From Linum tenue (Eukaryota > Streptophyta > Magnoliopsida > Malpighiales > Linaceae), in the NCBI GenBank assembly GCA_946122785.1, contig CAMGYJ010000011.1, forward strand, positions 25,111,007-25,175,006: 64,000 nt of DNA, given 5' to 3'. Of the stretch, positions 33,363 to 43,851 are shown one piece after another. The position numbers and the translations under genes are program-made. The notes under the pieces are model-generated. The model did not search any database, was not told where the DNA came from, and was given only the letters and a program-made list of their open reading frames with translations. Every line of letters begins with the position of its first letter. Position 1 is the stretch's first letter.

Positions 33363-34711
33363 ATGTCCCCAAGCAAGATAAGGTACACTTTCCCATGTTT
33401 TTATGCTTTCAATACCTTATTTTGCCCAACATGTGTTGAATGCTTGGAACCTTTAATGGCCATTCTCTACCTAAGATGACTTCTTTTTGTCATGAGATTG
33501 TTTCTCCTCTCTTTAATGAACCACATATGTTACTTTAGAAACCTTGTTGGGTTGCTCTCATGACATTTATGACATTTTCTATGGCTTCAAGGATTACCTC
33601 TAGGCAAAAATTCTTGTTCCAATTGGACCCTTTTCACCCAACTCGAAACTAAAGATGCAATCCGCTCTAAAGTACAGAAGTTGGAATGGCTCAAGATGCT
33701 CTTTATTCAAGAAAATATATATCTCATGTTTGTTATAGAGTTTATCAGTACTCTCACTATTCGAGATATAAGGGGTGCCGCGGAACTTGAAGATAACATC
33801 CAGCTTCAACTCGAAGGAGAACATCGACATATGTCGATCTGAGAGTCCACTAGAGCGGTGGACATCTACCCGGCGAGTTTCATTCATTCATCTAATGACT
33901 TTGCTACCTTGACAAGGGAATCTAACTTTCCTTGTTTCATGACATTCTATGAGAATGAAGTCAAGAAACACGATAGTCGACAATTAAAAGCCAGTGAGGT
34001 GAAGCCGGAGTGGAGGCTCATACACAACGTGATCGGTAGAACCGGAGCAAGGGCAACTTAACCGCTCGAGACATCACCTTGTTTCATAGCGTGCATCTTC
34101 CACGGTCTCTTCATCTCGGATTGTCTATCTAATCTATATTCAAGACTATGAGATGGATCACCGACTTGCCGCACTTCACGGAGGAGTGTTTGCCACCCGA
34201 CTTGCCAGATATTTCCAAGTTGACTTCGGATTTGTATAATTTTGAATGTATAGCGGGGACCGCTCCTATGTCCTTCGAGGTTTCGAAGTCAAAGCTTAAG
34301 GTGCTTCACATGAGAAATGATGGCATTTGGGGGGTTCGAGGATTCTCATTTCCAACCACCAATACTTTGGATATGAAAGGGACAATTTTCCGTCTTCCGG
34401 AAGTCAGAATAGAAAGGAATCAAAGAGGTTTTGCAACCGAGGTAGATCAAGAAGAGAGTGTGCATGAAGGAGGAGAGGCGCCTATTCCTACTCTTCAACC
34501 GATTCACCCGCCTAGAAACAATGCAAGAGATTATAGGATGGAGGTGATGATAGTGGCCATCCTTCACAACCTAGAGAGGGAGAAGGAAGCACGGCTCCAC
34601 ATCATGGCGTGCGTCCACGCGATCATGGAGAAGATGAACATTCTGATCGATGATGTCCCGACCACATTCAACCGCTTCACCTCTCCAACACCTCTACACG
34701 ATAAAGATTAA
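33363..34711 (+). pseudogene. Athila env-like/ORF2-type protein of element D, broken
   Basis: Reading from ATGTCCCCAAGCAAG at 33363 there is a broken reading path with several stops. Recognisable blocks include VQKLEWLKMLFIQENIY, STRAVDIYPASFIHSSND, PEWRLIHNVIGRTGARAT, and an open C-terminal part (34148-34711) rich in charged residues. The order and WRLIHN-type motif resemble the protein encoded downstream of gag-pol in Athila elements; its role as an envelope is unproven in plants. The MULE inserted 15 bp after its stop codon. The region 32956-33362 before it is non-coding with a TATTTAAG-like box at about 33186. Confidence 0.5.
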
Positions 34712-34726
34712 GGACCTTCCGAGGAG

Positions 34727-34922
34727 CAATGTAGTCAAAAGCGAGTTTCTATGTAGAAACGTTTTGATGATCTAGAAGTGTTAAATCGTAAGTTATTAAG
34801 TTTTAAAGCGGAGTTTTTAACGGGATTTTTCCAGAAATAACACCTTTTTTAAAAAATTACAAAAATAGCACCCAGGCCATGAAAATTACAAAAATAGCAC
34901 CCTTTTTTGAAAACCGCACCTC
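34727..34922 (+). repeat. Left terminal inverted repeat of the MULE
   Basis: About 195 bp, containing two copies of AAAATTACAAAAATAGCACCC (about 34854 and 34883), and running into ACCGCACC. The right counterpart is split: 42597-42751 and about 38726-38769, on either side of element G. Confidence 0.6.
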
Positions 34923-35240
34923 TAAGCCCAAGGTGCGGTTTAAGATTCTGGGCCAAAATCTCATCTTGGCCATGCGGTTTTGGGTCTGACCTAATAGAAC
35001 CGCATGGCCTAGGTGTGGTTCTTGGGCTGACCTAGCAAAACCGCACGTTGGGGATGCGGTTTTGTTTCTCCAAAACAAACCGCACCCTCAACTTGCGGTT
35101 TGCCCACACAAACCGCACCTCCCCCATGCGGTTTGTGTGTCGTAATGATTTTTCAGACAACAAATATGTTGCCATGCAGGTTGACAGACGTGGGGCTGCA
35201 TGGCAGATGAAAACTGCACCCTCCTCATGCGGTTTTCATT
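34906..35240 (+). repeat. Left subterminal ACCGCA/TGCGGT palindrome array of the MULE
   Basis: Repeated pairs such as ACCGCACC then GGTGCGGT and AACCGCATG then CATGCGGTT, at least ten half-sites alternating in orientation. A matching block lies near the right end at about 38432-38735. Confidence 0.65.
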
Positions 35241-35439
35241 GATGATTTTGCCTATAAAAGACAGCCCCGGGAAACCTCTTCCATTCACACCTCTCCTTCT
35301 CCCTTTTCAATTTTTTGTTGTAGCTCCCTACTTCTTTAGTGTTTTTGCGGTTAACGTTAAATCATAAGTTTATTTTTTATTACTTTTTATTGTTATTTGT
35401 GATTTTTATGATATTAACTGAACTACGGTTTTTTTGCAG

Positions 35440-37675
35440 ATGGCATTCCAAAAGTTTACGCTTGGGTTACGGTGGAATGGTTACACGGAAGAGACCGGAA
35501 AGGGGGTCACCTACGTCGGTGGAAATTTTCAAAAAATAGAGGTCGCTACCATACCGATGCTTAAAGACCTCTATCAAATGTATACTAACGTTACTTGCAT
35601 GGATGGCACGAGAAGAGTTGATCGTATGGTGTACCGATATCCAAACAGAGAAGGCGGGTCGTTGTGGCACGAGGAATAGCTCATAACCACTCAGGATGAA
35701 GTAGATGCCATGCTTGAATTCTTGAGGTCCAACAATCTTTCCAAAGCCGAGATGTTCGTTTACACCGAGGCGGTCGTAGGCGTTGGAGGTCATTCTGGAA
35801 ACGGTCAAACATCTGGTATCCATGGTGGAGGTGAATTATATGGAGATTATCCCTACCAAAGTTACCATGATCCTCATTCCTATTTTCAGTATCAAGAGCA
35901 AGGTGAAGTTCATCATCAATCTTTCCCATCATATGAAGAAGAAGTTCAACCGGACCATGCCAACCAACCCGAGTACAACTTCCAATCACGCAGCGGTAGT
36001 TTTCACAACTACCATTATGGAGTTGATGAAGGTGCCTTTCATGAGCTGGAACAGATGGAAGATGCCCTGCTAGCACCAGTTAGTGACCCCTCCGATGAAG
36101 AAGGAGAGAACAACGTTAGTGCAGACAGCTCCGACCCTCTTGAAGGTGCTGATGATTCAGGACCAGAGTCAGACTCAGATAATGATGACGAGGTGGCTCG
36201 TGACCGTGTACCAGTCCCCTATTACAATCACATTCCATACGAGAATTGGTGTGTCGACAGTGACATGGAGCTGTCAGAGGTCCCAGTATGGGGTCCACTC
36301 ACTGGGTTTATAAAGGTCCCAGTTGAATGGCAAACAACTCATTCCAACACGAAAAGGCTCATAGTCAGATGTCGTAATCATCATGAGGGATGAAATGTTA
36401 GGATTCGGGCCATCAACAACAAGAGACACGACCATTGGGTCATATCCCGTGCGGTGTGTGTCATCCATAACATCCCAAGGCCATCAACAGTTGAAATCCA
36501 GGTTGGTTGTTGCGACTATCAAGCATCTAATTGAGCAAGATCCTGACCTGAAGGTCAAAGTCATAATCGCTGACATTGCAAGTCATTATGGTTATATGAT
36601 TAACTATCAGAAGGCATGGCATGGAAAGGAGAAAGCTCTGGCCGCCGTCTTTGGTGATTGGGAAGAATCATATGCATTCCTTCACAGGTTGATTTTGGCA
36701 TTGGAGGCGTCTAACCCTAGCACTATTTTCTCCCCTCGATACCAAGATGAAGAGATACAGCCGCCAGAGCCCAGTAACAAATGCCATTTCAGACGACTTT
36801 TTTGGCATTCAAGCCATCTATTTATGGTTTTGGCTTCTGTGTCCCTGTGATCCAAGTGGATGGTACATTCGTTACCGGCAAGTACAAGGGCACTCTCCTG
36901 ATTTCCAGTGGGGTGGATGCAAACAAACAAGTCTTTCCTTTAGCCTTCGCCATTGTTGAGGGAGAGAATGTTGATATCTATGGATGGTTTTTTCGGCAAA
37001 TTCAGCTCCACGTCACTAGGAGAACGAACCTGACAATAATATTTGATCGGCACGCCGGCATTAGAGCTGCCATATTAGGTTTGGATCCAGCCTGGAAGTG
37101 GTCCCAAAGGTGTTGCATATGATACTTCAAGAGCAACTGGAACCATCATTTCAAGCGAAAGAAGCTTGCTGATAATTTGTGGTGGATTGGTAAGCTCTCT
37201 ATTGGTTGTTTAATTTTGCCAAATAACAATATCTTATATCAAACCACAATGGTACACTTGTTAGACTCTTTATAAAGAGATGCATGCCTAAGGAAATGGG
37301 GTTTTAAGCGATTATCATGGTCCTCCCATTTCCTGGGAAAAATCGGATTTTAAGCGATCCTCGGATCCCCCCTTTTCTGTCAAAAAGGCTGCGTTTCTAA
37401 GAAGATGTATACCTCTTCTAAGAGTCTAACGAGTGTACCTGCTGGTTGTTCTAATTGTACTAAATTTCCAAATACAGACTAACTTAATACTTTTATGTCT
37501 GGTCCTCAGCTGTTGCCTACCAACGGAAAAAATTCCAAGAGAAGTTGCAAAAGATGCGTGAGTTATGTCTTGAAGGGGCATAGTGGCTGGATGGACACGA
37601 CCTATCCATGTGGACATTTCATAAAGACGGAGGTACAAGATGGGGTGTTGAAACACCGAACTCAAGTGAGAGTAT
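35440..37675 (+). pseudogene. MULE transposase (MURA-like), broken
   Basis: The ATG at 35440 follows TTTTTGCAG, so it may be an exon start. One frame continues to 37122 with stops at 35677, 36391, several near 36520-36760, and 37120. An acidic stretch (about 36100-36200) is followed by VPVPYYNHIPYENWCVDSD. The DDE part reads IQVDGTFVTGKYKGTLL, VFPLAFAIVEGEN and TIIFDRHAGIRAAI, the plant MULE core. A later piece inside the MITE pair (about 37505-37660) has FQEKLQKMRELCL and GHSGWMDTTYPCGHF-type sequence. The transposase normally binds the terminal repeats and cuts; this copy is inactive by its stops. Confidence 0.75.
37251..37441 (+). mobile_element. MITE copy 1 of an inverted pair inside the MULE
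   Basis: About 190 bp with its own inverted ends GGTACACTTGTTAGACTCTT and AAGAGTCTAACGAGTGTACC. It contains TTTTAAGCGAT twice. It is the reverse complement of the copy at 37684-37870, with pairing extending to 37448. Confidence 0.65.
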
Positions 37676-37683
37676 CAACCAGC

Positions 37684-37870
37684 AGGTACACTCGTTAGAC
37701 TCTTAGAAGAGGTATACATCTTCTTAGAAACGCAGCTTTTTTGACAGTAAAAGGGGGATCCGAGGATCTTTTAATACCCGATTTTCCCAGGAAATGAGAG
37801 GATCATGATAATCCCTTAAAACCTCATTTCCTTACACGTGCATCTATTTATAAAGAGTCGAAGTAAGTGG
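37684..37870 (-). mobile_element. MITE copy 2 of the inverted pair
   Basis: Inverted copy of 37251-37441; the pairing also includes CAACCAGCAG (37676-37685) against CTGCTGGTTG (37439-37448). The 227-bp spacer holds transposase coding sequence. Confidence 0.65.
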
Positions 37871-38774
37871 CGCTATGTATTCGATTAAATTATTGAAAAC
37901 AACCAATACGATTAAAAATGATCAAATTTATTTTATATTCCACTAAGTACATTAGCAAAATAAAAGAAAGACAAATGATGAAGAATTGTATTTACCTCAT
38001 GATCGTTCCATACATCCCCTGAACGATGGTTGGTTTAGTCGTACAAGTCGGTTGGATCAATAGGTCCTTGATCCAAATAATACCGTTGGTTGTATATATC
38101 CACGGCGTCCCCAACCTACGAGAGAATAACAACAAGGTTAGTACATAATAACTAAAAAGCTTATAACAACAACAAAAATTGACCAGAATAATGAGTACGT
38201 ATTGCTTGAACCACTCGTCCATTTTTTCGCGAAAGACGGACAGAAATTCGGCGGATTTTGAGGGAAAAACCAAAGAAATGTTTTCTGATGGCAGATCGGA
38301 CATAGCCGCAACCAACAGACCACTATTTCTTAGATTTTTGGGAGGGGAGGGGATAGAGAGATAATTTTAGAGAGAGAGTGAAGAATGGATTGTGGTGTGA
38401 AGAAATGAGGAGGGGGTATTGATACTATTCAGACCGCACCCTCCAGGGGCGGTCTTGTAATTTTGCACTCATTGAAACCGCATCGAGAGGGTGTGGTTTC
38501 CGTTTCTCGAGGCGCAGAACGCAGGCGGGGCGAGCGGTCTTGGATCATGGCACGGATCGCTGACATGGCGTGCGGTCCGCCGTTGGATCGCCGCCTCATC
38601 CAATGGTCTTCAAGGCCACTCCCGAGGACACACAAACCGCACCATCTGGGTGATGTTCCCTGGCTGACGTGGAGTGGACCGCACCTCCAAGGTGCGGTGT
38701 ATAAATAAAACACACCTTTCAGGTGCGGCTTTAAAAAAAGGGTGTTATTTTTGTAAATTTTATGGATTGTAATA
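37871..38774 (+). other. MULE 3' region, non-coding with subterminal palindromes
   Basis: The first 550 bp shows no clear gene. From about 38432 to 38735 ACCGCACC/GGTGCGGT palindromes mirror those at the left end. It ends in the inner part of the right terminal repeat just before element G. Confidence 0.55.
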
Positions 38775-39710
38775 CGCCCCTGGGGGTGTATGTTATCAAA
38801 GTCACGCAGCTAACGACTCAATCGAAGAATCGATTGACCTCAAATCAAGAACGAAGCGTTCTTAATACGAACTTGGATAAAACGGAACCAAAAGGACGAT
38901 TCCACACCTGGGGAACGCTCGATTGGTATCAAAGGTAGATGCTCGACCACGATCAACGTGTTCTTGATCGATACAAGAGCTCAACGAGCTTGGAATCCAC
39001 CAAAGCTCACACAAGTACGCAAACTTGCAAAAACCCATTCTATTCAACAAAGTCTTATCTTTTTACAACGTAAATGGAAGGCTATTTATAGCCAAGAAAA
39101 CCTAATACAATTCTAAACTAACAAGGAAACAAATTAGAACAGAAAAAGGCTAAATAATTCGTGTATAACAAGGTAACTTGCTGGCCAAGAAACTGACTTA
39201 ATACACAAGCAAGTCTGCCTAGGAAAACAGGCTTCATAGCATCTTTGAGCCCTTCGAAAATGGTCTTATAGGTTGATTTGAATTCAACCAATTCCTTTCC
39301 TTTGTAGAAGAAAACTTCCTATTTCACCTCCAACTTGAATCAGCCTGAGATCATGCTCCAAACTCCAGATATAGGCCTTCAAAGTTGGTATCTCAAAACA
39401 GTTTTCTGCCTTAGCCAAATTTAGACAATTTTCCTGTTTTGAGGTAGCCTTTTGATGGGCTTTGAAAGTGACCTTCCAGACATCTACTTGAGCTCCAAAA
39501 CATACCAATGTAATCATAATAACACTATCTTCAAAACAAGCTCTTGCTCTCCCATTTTGATTGAGCCATTTGTGAGATACAAGCTTCCAAAGTAGGCTAC
39601 CTGACACTGTTTCAACACTTGGCCAAAAATCAGAATTCTTCAAGTGAGTTGAGATGACTTCTTTGGAAAGCAATTGTGAATTGTGGATTGATCCAATTGG
39701 GATCATATCA
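38775..39710 (-). repeat. 3' LTR of element G (936 bp)
   Basis: Reads TGATATGATCCC...CCCAGGGGCG on the minus strand; the last base pair of the TG/CA ends is changed. TATA box TATAAATAG (minus) at 39082-39090 sits inside the inverted repeat GGCTA-TTTA-TAGCC (39080-39093). Confidence 0.8.
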
Positions 39711-40237
39711 GGCTCCCCCTCTTCAAAAAGTTTTGATCTCAAAGCTAGAAGCTGCTTCTTGTAAAAAACGTCACAAAATTTCTCCCAAATCGAGTCACGA
39801 AATAGGTACCTCGAACTTTTAATGTCGAACTTCAAAAATTCGTCAACTCGCGAATTGGCTGCTGTTTTCCACGATTCATGTTTCATGACATTCGTGGGAC
39901 TCCAATGGACCTTTCCCATGCAAAAATTATGCTCAAACAAACCCAGAACATATCGCCTCAATTTTCCAGAATCCGGCGGGCAATTTCCAGATTCCGGCGA
40001 ACTTCTGTCTTCCGGCGACACCTGTGAATTTGGGAATTTCTTCTCATCAGCACCTCGATCCAATTCGTTGCTTGAAATAGCTTCTAATGCCCCCCACGAG
40101 TTGATTACAACTACTCCCGCGCGTTGAAATTGCATAAATCGATGCCAATTAGGAATTCCGAATTTCCCGCCGTCGGGAATTTTGAATTCCCCATATTCCG
40201 GCGAGCTATACCCAGAATCCGGCGAGCCAAAACACAA
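39711..40237 (-). CDS. Downstream ORF of element G, with pol-tail end
   Basis: The frame reads from Met at 40237 through the polypurine tract into the LTR (stop at 39284). It has repeated PDSG/PESG motifs (SSPEYGEF, SSPESGNCPPDSG) near the N-terminus. Before the LTR it ends with CDVFYKKQLLALRSKLFEEG, which resembles the tail of chromovirus-type gag-pol polyproteins. It contains no RT, RNaseH or integrase motif. The middle is unrecognised. Whether it is translated on its own or was once joined to the upstream ORF is unknown. Confidence 0.45.
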
Positions 40238-40249
40238 ATTAGGGGTTTT

Positions 40250-41646
40250 TTATCCCGACTTTGCCGAGACGAATTGATAACTCACACACCTTCCTTCGAC
40301 CTCCATTAATGATTCTACGTCTCCATCTCGGCTCAATTCACTCCCGAACTCCACAACCGATTCTCCCTTTTCACCCTCGTCGCGTTTGACGTTTGAAACC
40401 GGAATTTGCGAATTAGGCGTTTGCAATCCAGGGGTCTTCGCGGCCAATTGATCGAACCTACAGCTTCGGACATCATTTTCCAATGATTTTGCAATATCAG
40501 TTGGCTTCAATTCACCCTCAGCTCTTCCAACCCATTCGCTCGCGTTTTGCTCGTGTTTGAGCGTTTGCAGGGGTGTTTGGACTCGAATTTGACTCTGCAA
40601 AACAGACGAATTTGTTTGCTTCTGTTCAAGGGGAGAGCTTCCTAAAGCCATTGATAACGGTTTGACGTTGTTGGATTGGCTCGACGCTTCGCCAATCAGC
40701 CCAACCAATTGTCCCTCTCTCTTCCTCTGTTTCGCGGCAAGGACGGAAAGCTCAGCTGCTCTCGTCACCGAGACAATTCGCCCACCTTCAGCCTTCTCCG
40801 AAACTTCTCCTGGCTCTTCCATCATCCCTTCAGCATCCTCAGATACTAATCTGGCCATGGCGAGCTCTTCCTTTCCTTCTTCGTCGTCGAATACCCTGCA
40901 AAAGTCGACACTCTGTTTTTTAACAGAAAAACAAGGTTCGTTGCTGGTGGTTTGCTCCAGCGTCGAATTCACCTTGGGAAGCTTACAAAAGCTCATAAAA
41001 TTGAATCCCACTCGCCTCTGTACCCATAAATGAGCTCGAGACTCCTTTCCCATGATTCGATTCGACTCCAATTGCTTGAGATCGCCGTAAACTTCGTCTG
41101 GCGAAAGAGGTTTCAGAACGAACTTCTTTCTTTGGTGCCGAAACTTGTAATAGTTAGTCCATCCTTCATGTGTGACCTTACGGTCGAATTTCCAAGGCCT
41201 ACCAAGCAATAGGTGAGCTGTTTGCATCGGTGCAACGTCACATAACACCTCATCCTCGTACTTTCCGAGATTAAAACGAACTAAAGCTTGTTTGGTCACA
41301 TTGATTGTTCCGTGTTCGTTGATCCAACTGAGTTGGTAAGGCTGGGGATGTCGTTGCGTTGTTAATCCAAGCTTGTTGACAGCGTCCAGGCTTACGATAT
41401 TTGCACAGCTCCCTCCATCGATCACGAGTGACACCAATTTTCCATCGATGAAGCATCTACTATGAAATAAGTTATCCCGCTGTTCGTCGGACTCTCTATG
41501 CTTGATGACGACTGTTGGGGACTTCTCTTTGCCACAAAATCGAGCCTGCTGCTCCTCCTTACTGCCCTCTACCAACTCCTTTGCTTGAAGGGAGTTTTCC
41601 ATCGCGATTGCACACGAAACAGCAGCTGTAACACACGAACAGGGGC
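40250..41646 (-). CDS. Protease-containing ORF of element G with unrecognised C-terminal half
   Basis: The open frame extends from 41677 (inside the LTR) to the stop at 40250; the internal part is given. It contains NLFHSRCFIDGKLVSLVIDG, then GGSCANIVSLDAVNKLGL (a D-G-G variant of the aspartic protease triplet), QPYQLSWINEHGTINVTK and HLLLGRPWKFDRKVTHEGW, the chromovirus gag-pro pattern. The last ~300 residues are Ser/Glu/Lys-rich with no pol motif and contain LQTLKHEQN and LQTPNSQIPV-type repeats. No zinc knuckle or gag domain is seen upstream. The frame of over 460 codons has no stop, notable among the broken neighbours. Confidence 0.6.
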
Positions 41647-42593
41647 TGCCCCTGGGGGTGTATGTTATCAAATTCACGCAGCTAACGACTCAATCGAAGA
41701 ATCGATTGAGCTCGAATCAAGAACGAAGCGTTCTTAATACGAACTTGGATAAAACGGAACCAAAAGGACGATTCCACACCTGGGGAACGCTCGATTGGTA
41801 TCAAAGGTAGATGCCCGACCACGATCAACGTGTTCTTGATCGATACAAGAGCTCAACGAGCTTGGAATCCACCAAAGCTCACACAAGTAGGCAAACTTGC
41901 AAAAACCCAAAGGTTTCGATTTCTATTCAACAAAGTCTTATCTTTTTACAACGTAAATGGAAGGCTATTTATAGCCAAGAAAACCTAATAAAATTCTAAA
42001 CTAACAAGGAAACAAATTAGAACAGAAAAAGGCTAAATAATTCGTGTATAACAAGGTAACTTGCTGGCCAAGAAACTGACTTAATACACAAGCAAGTCTG
42101 CCTAGGAAAACAGGCTTAATAGCATCTTTGAGCCCTTCAAAAATGGTCTTCTAGGTTGATTTGAATTCAACCAATTCCTTTCCTTTGTAGAAGAAAACTT
42201 CCTATTTCACCTCCAACTTGAATCAGCCTGAGATCATGCTCCAAACTCCAGATATAGGCCTTCAAAGTTGGTATCTCAAAACAGTTTTCTGCCTTAGCCA
42301 AATTTAGACAGTTTTCCTGTTTTGAGGTAGCCTTTTGATGGGCTTTGAAAGTGACCTTCCAGACATCTCCTTGAGCTCCAAAACATACCAATGTAATGAT
42401 AATAATACTATCTTCAAAACAAGCTCTTGCTCTCCCATTTTGATTGAGCCATTTGTGAGATACAAGCTTCCAAAGTAGGCTACCTGAAACTGTTTCAACA
42501 CTTAGCCAAAAATCAGAATTCTTCAAGTGAGTTGAGATGACTTCTTTGGAAAGCAATTGTGAATTGTGGATTGATCCAATTGGGATCATATCA
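41647..42593 (-). repeat. 5' LTR of element G (947 bp)
   Basis: Near-identical to 38775-39710, with an 11-bp insertion around 41910. TATA in GGCTATTTATAGCC at 41963-41976. The inner end abuts a 13-nt palindrome AGGGGCTGCCCCT (41641-41653) spanning the LTR/internal border. Confidence 0.8.
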
Positions 42594-42929
42594 GATTTGG
42601 TGCTAGTTTTGTAATTTTTTTTAAAAAGAGTGTTTTTAAGTTTTAACTACATAAGTTATAAAAACTGATATTTAGTGTAGAAGCGTTTTAGTGATCTAGA
42701 TACGTAAAATCGTAAGTTTTTAAGTTTTAAAACGCGATTTTGACTACATTGCTGAGGAGGAATGAGTTCTAGGCATCCAGGGGCTACGTTCTATCTTTTT
42801 TTTCTTTGCTTTTCTTTATTTTAATTAAAACAATGTTTAACTATTACATAAATTTTTTACTTTTCGTACTTTAATTACTCTAGCACTATTAGCAGTACTT
42901 ATTATATATATATGGTGGCATCTTTGGTG

Positions 42930-43278
42930 CACTCACTTTTTTGGTTGCATTCAGTGCACTTGCTTCATAACCGTCATTTTAAACATGCGATTTATGTCAA
43001 AATGATGCCAATCATTACTTATGATGTGATGAACAATAACACACATGAATTTGCGAAAAAACCATTAATGTTTTACTTTGATTTGAAGGATTTAGAGTAT
43101 AGGGATTAGAGTTAGGGTTTACAATTTCGGGTTTAGGGATAGAACTCAAAATTGGAGGTCTAGGGCTTAAGATACTCCGCTAAATAGTTGTTATCATATG
43201 TTGTATCATCATATTACACTAATTCTACAATTAAAATTCAAAATCCGACACCTTAAGACTAGATTTTAAGTTGAGTGC
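42930..43278. mobile_element. MITE-like element, left part (split by copia)
   Basis: GGTGCACTCAC and GTTGCATTCAGTGCAC near 42936-42970 are mirrored by GTGCATTGAACGCACTC and GTGAGTGCTTAT at 48024-48057 beyond the copia element. The interior has GGGTTTAGGG-like strings (about 43105-43165). Non-coding. Exact ends are uncertain. The preceding 42760-42929 is AT-rich non-coding sequence of element D. Confidence 0.4.
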
Positions 43279-43685
43279 TGTTATAAACGCGCTGCTACGA
43301 ATCGGGAAATCGCCGGAATCGAGAAAGCAAGAATACGATAGCGAGAATCAAAAACACGACACACGATTTACGTGGTTCACTAACACAATGTGTGTTAGCT
43401 AGTCCATGGGCGAGAGAGAGCCAGTTTCACTATATCGAGGAGATTACAGATTACAGGTATGAGAAGTATTTATAGTACTTCTCCATGTGGGTCTAAACCT
43501 AATCCAATCTGGCAAAGAAATCGGTTACAGACCAGGCCTAGAACCCGAACCCAAATAACACTGAGCCCCCGAATAGTCGCCTCTTACTTTATGTGTATAC
43601 ATAGGAAATGTCCTTTCATCTCATTATCCAGTACTGACGCCATCCAGTCGTAGTGGCTGATAGTCCGATTCAAGTCACATCAATA
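43279..43685 (-). repeat. 3' LTR of copia H (407 bp)
   Basis: Ends TGTTATAAACGC (plus) and CATCAATA, the latter with one change from CATCAACA in the other LTR. About 80 bp longer than the 5' LTR because of extra sequence at about 43567-43650. TATA box in the loop of GAGAAGTA-TTTATAG-TACTTCTC (43461-43483). Confidence 0.8.
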
Positions 43686-43851
43686 AATCTCCACCTTGAC
43701 TTGAATCCTCTTCCTCTGAAATTTCTAAGTACTCTGCTCCTTCTCTCTCTCCCTCCATCAATGCCCCGTAGGGCGGAGTCACCCACTCAAGACATTCAGC
43801 AAGTCCAAGCTGTGTTGGAACTTGCCATGTGGAACCGGCTTCGTGAACATA

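Larger units (their letters stand above)
38775..42593 (-). mobile_element. LTR retrotransposon G (chromovirus-type protease, no RT), minus strand
   Basis: Two LTRs of 936 and 947 bp bracket a 1936-bp internal. Minus order is LTR (42593-41647), protease ORF, a second ORF, polypurine tract GAAGAGGGGGAGCC (39724-39711), LTR (39710-38775). It lies in the right terminal repeat of the MULE. No clean 5-bp target duplication is seen; the nearest is GATTG before the left side against GATTT after 42593. Confidence 0.8.
34727..42751 (+). mobile_element. Mutator-like element (MULE) with nested insertions
   Basis: Outer ends CAATGTAGTCAAAA (34727) and its inverted copy (42738-42751) match perfectly. They are flanked by CCGAGGAG (34719-34726) and CTGAGGAG (42752-42759), a duplication with one mismatch. 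Inner parts of the long terminal repeats also match: ACACCTTTTTTAAAAAATTA / ACACTCTTTTTAAAAAAAAT and AATAGCACCCTTTTTTGAAA / AATAACACCCTTTTTTTAAA. Inside are a MURA-type transposase, a pair of inverted MITEs and the LTR element G, which interrupts the right terminal repeat. Without G the MULE would be about 4.2 kb. Confidence 0.75.

Noticed and set aside
43105..43165. GGGTTTAGGG-like strings that resemble interstitial telomere repeat
   Set aside because: Irregular, only a few imperfect units, and inside a MITE-like element.
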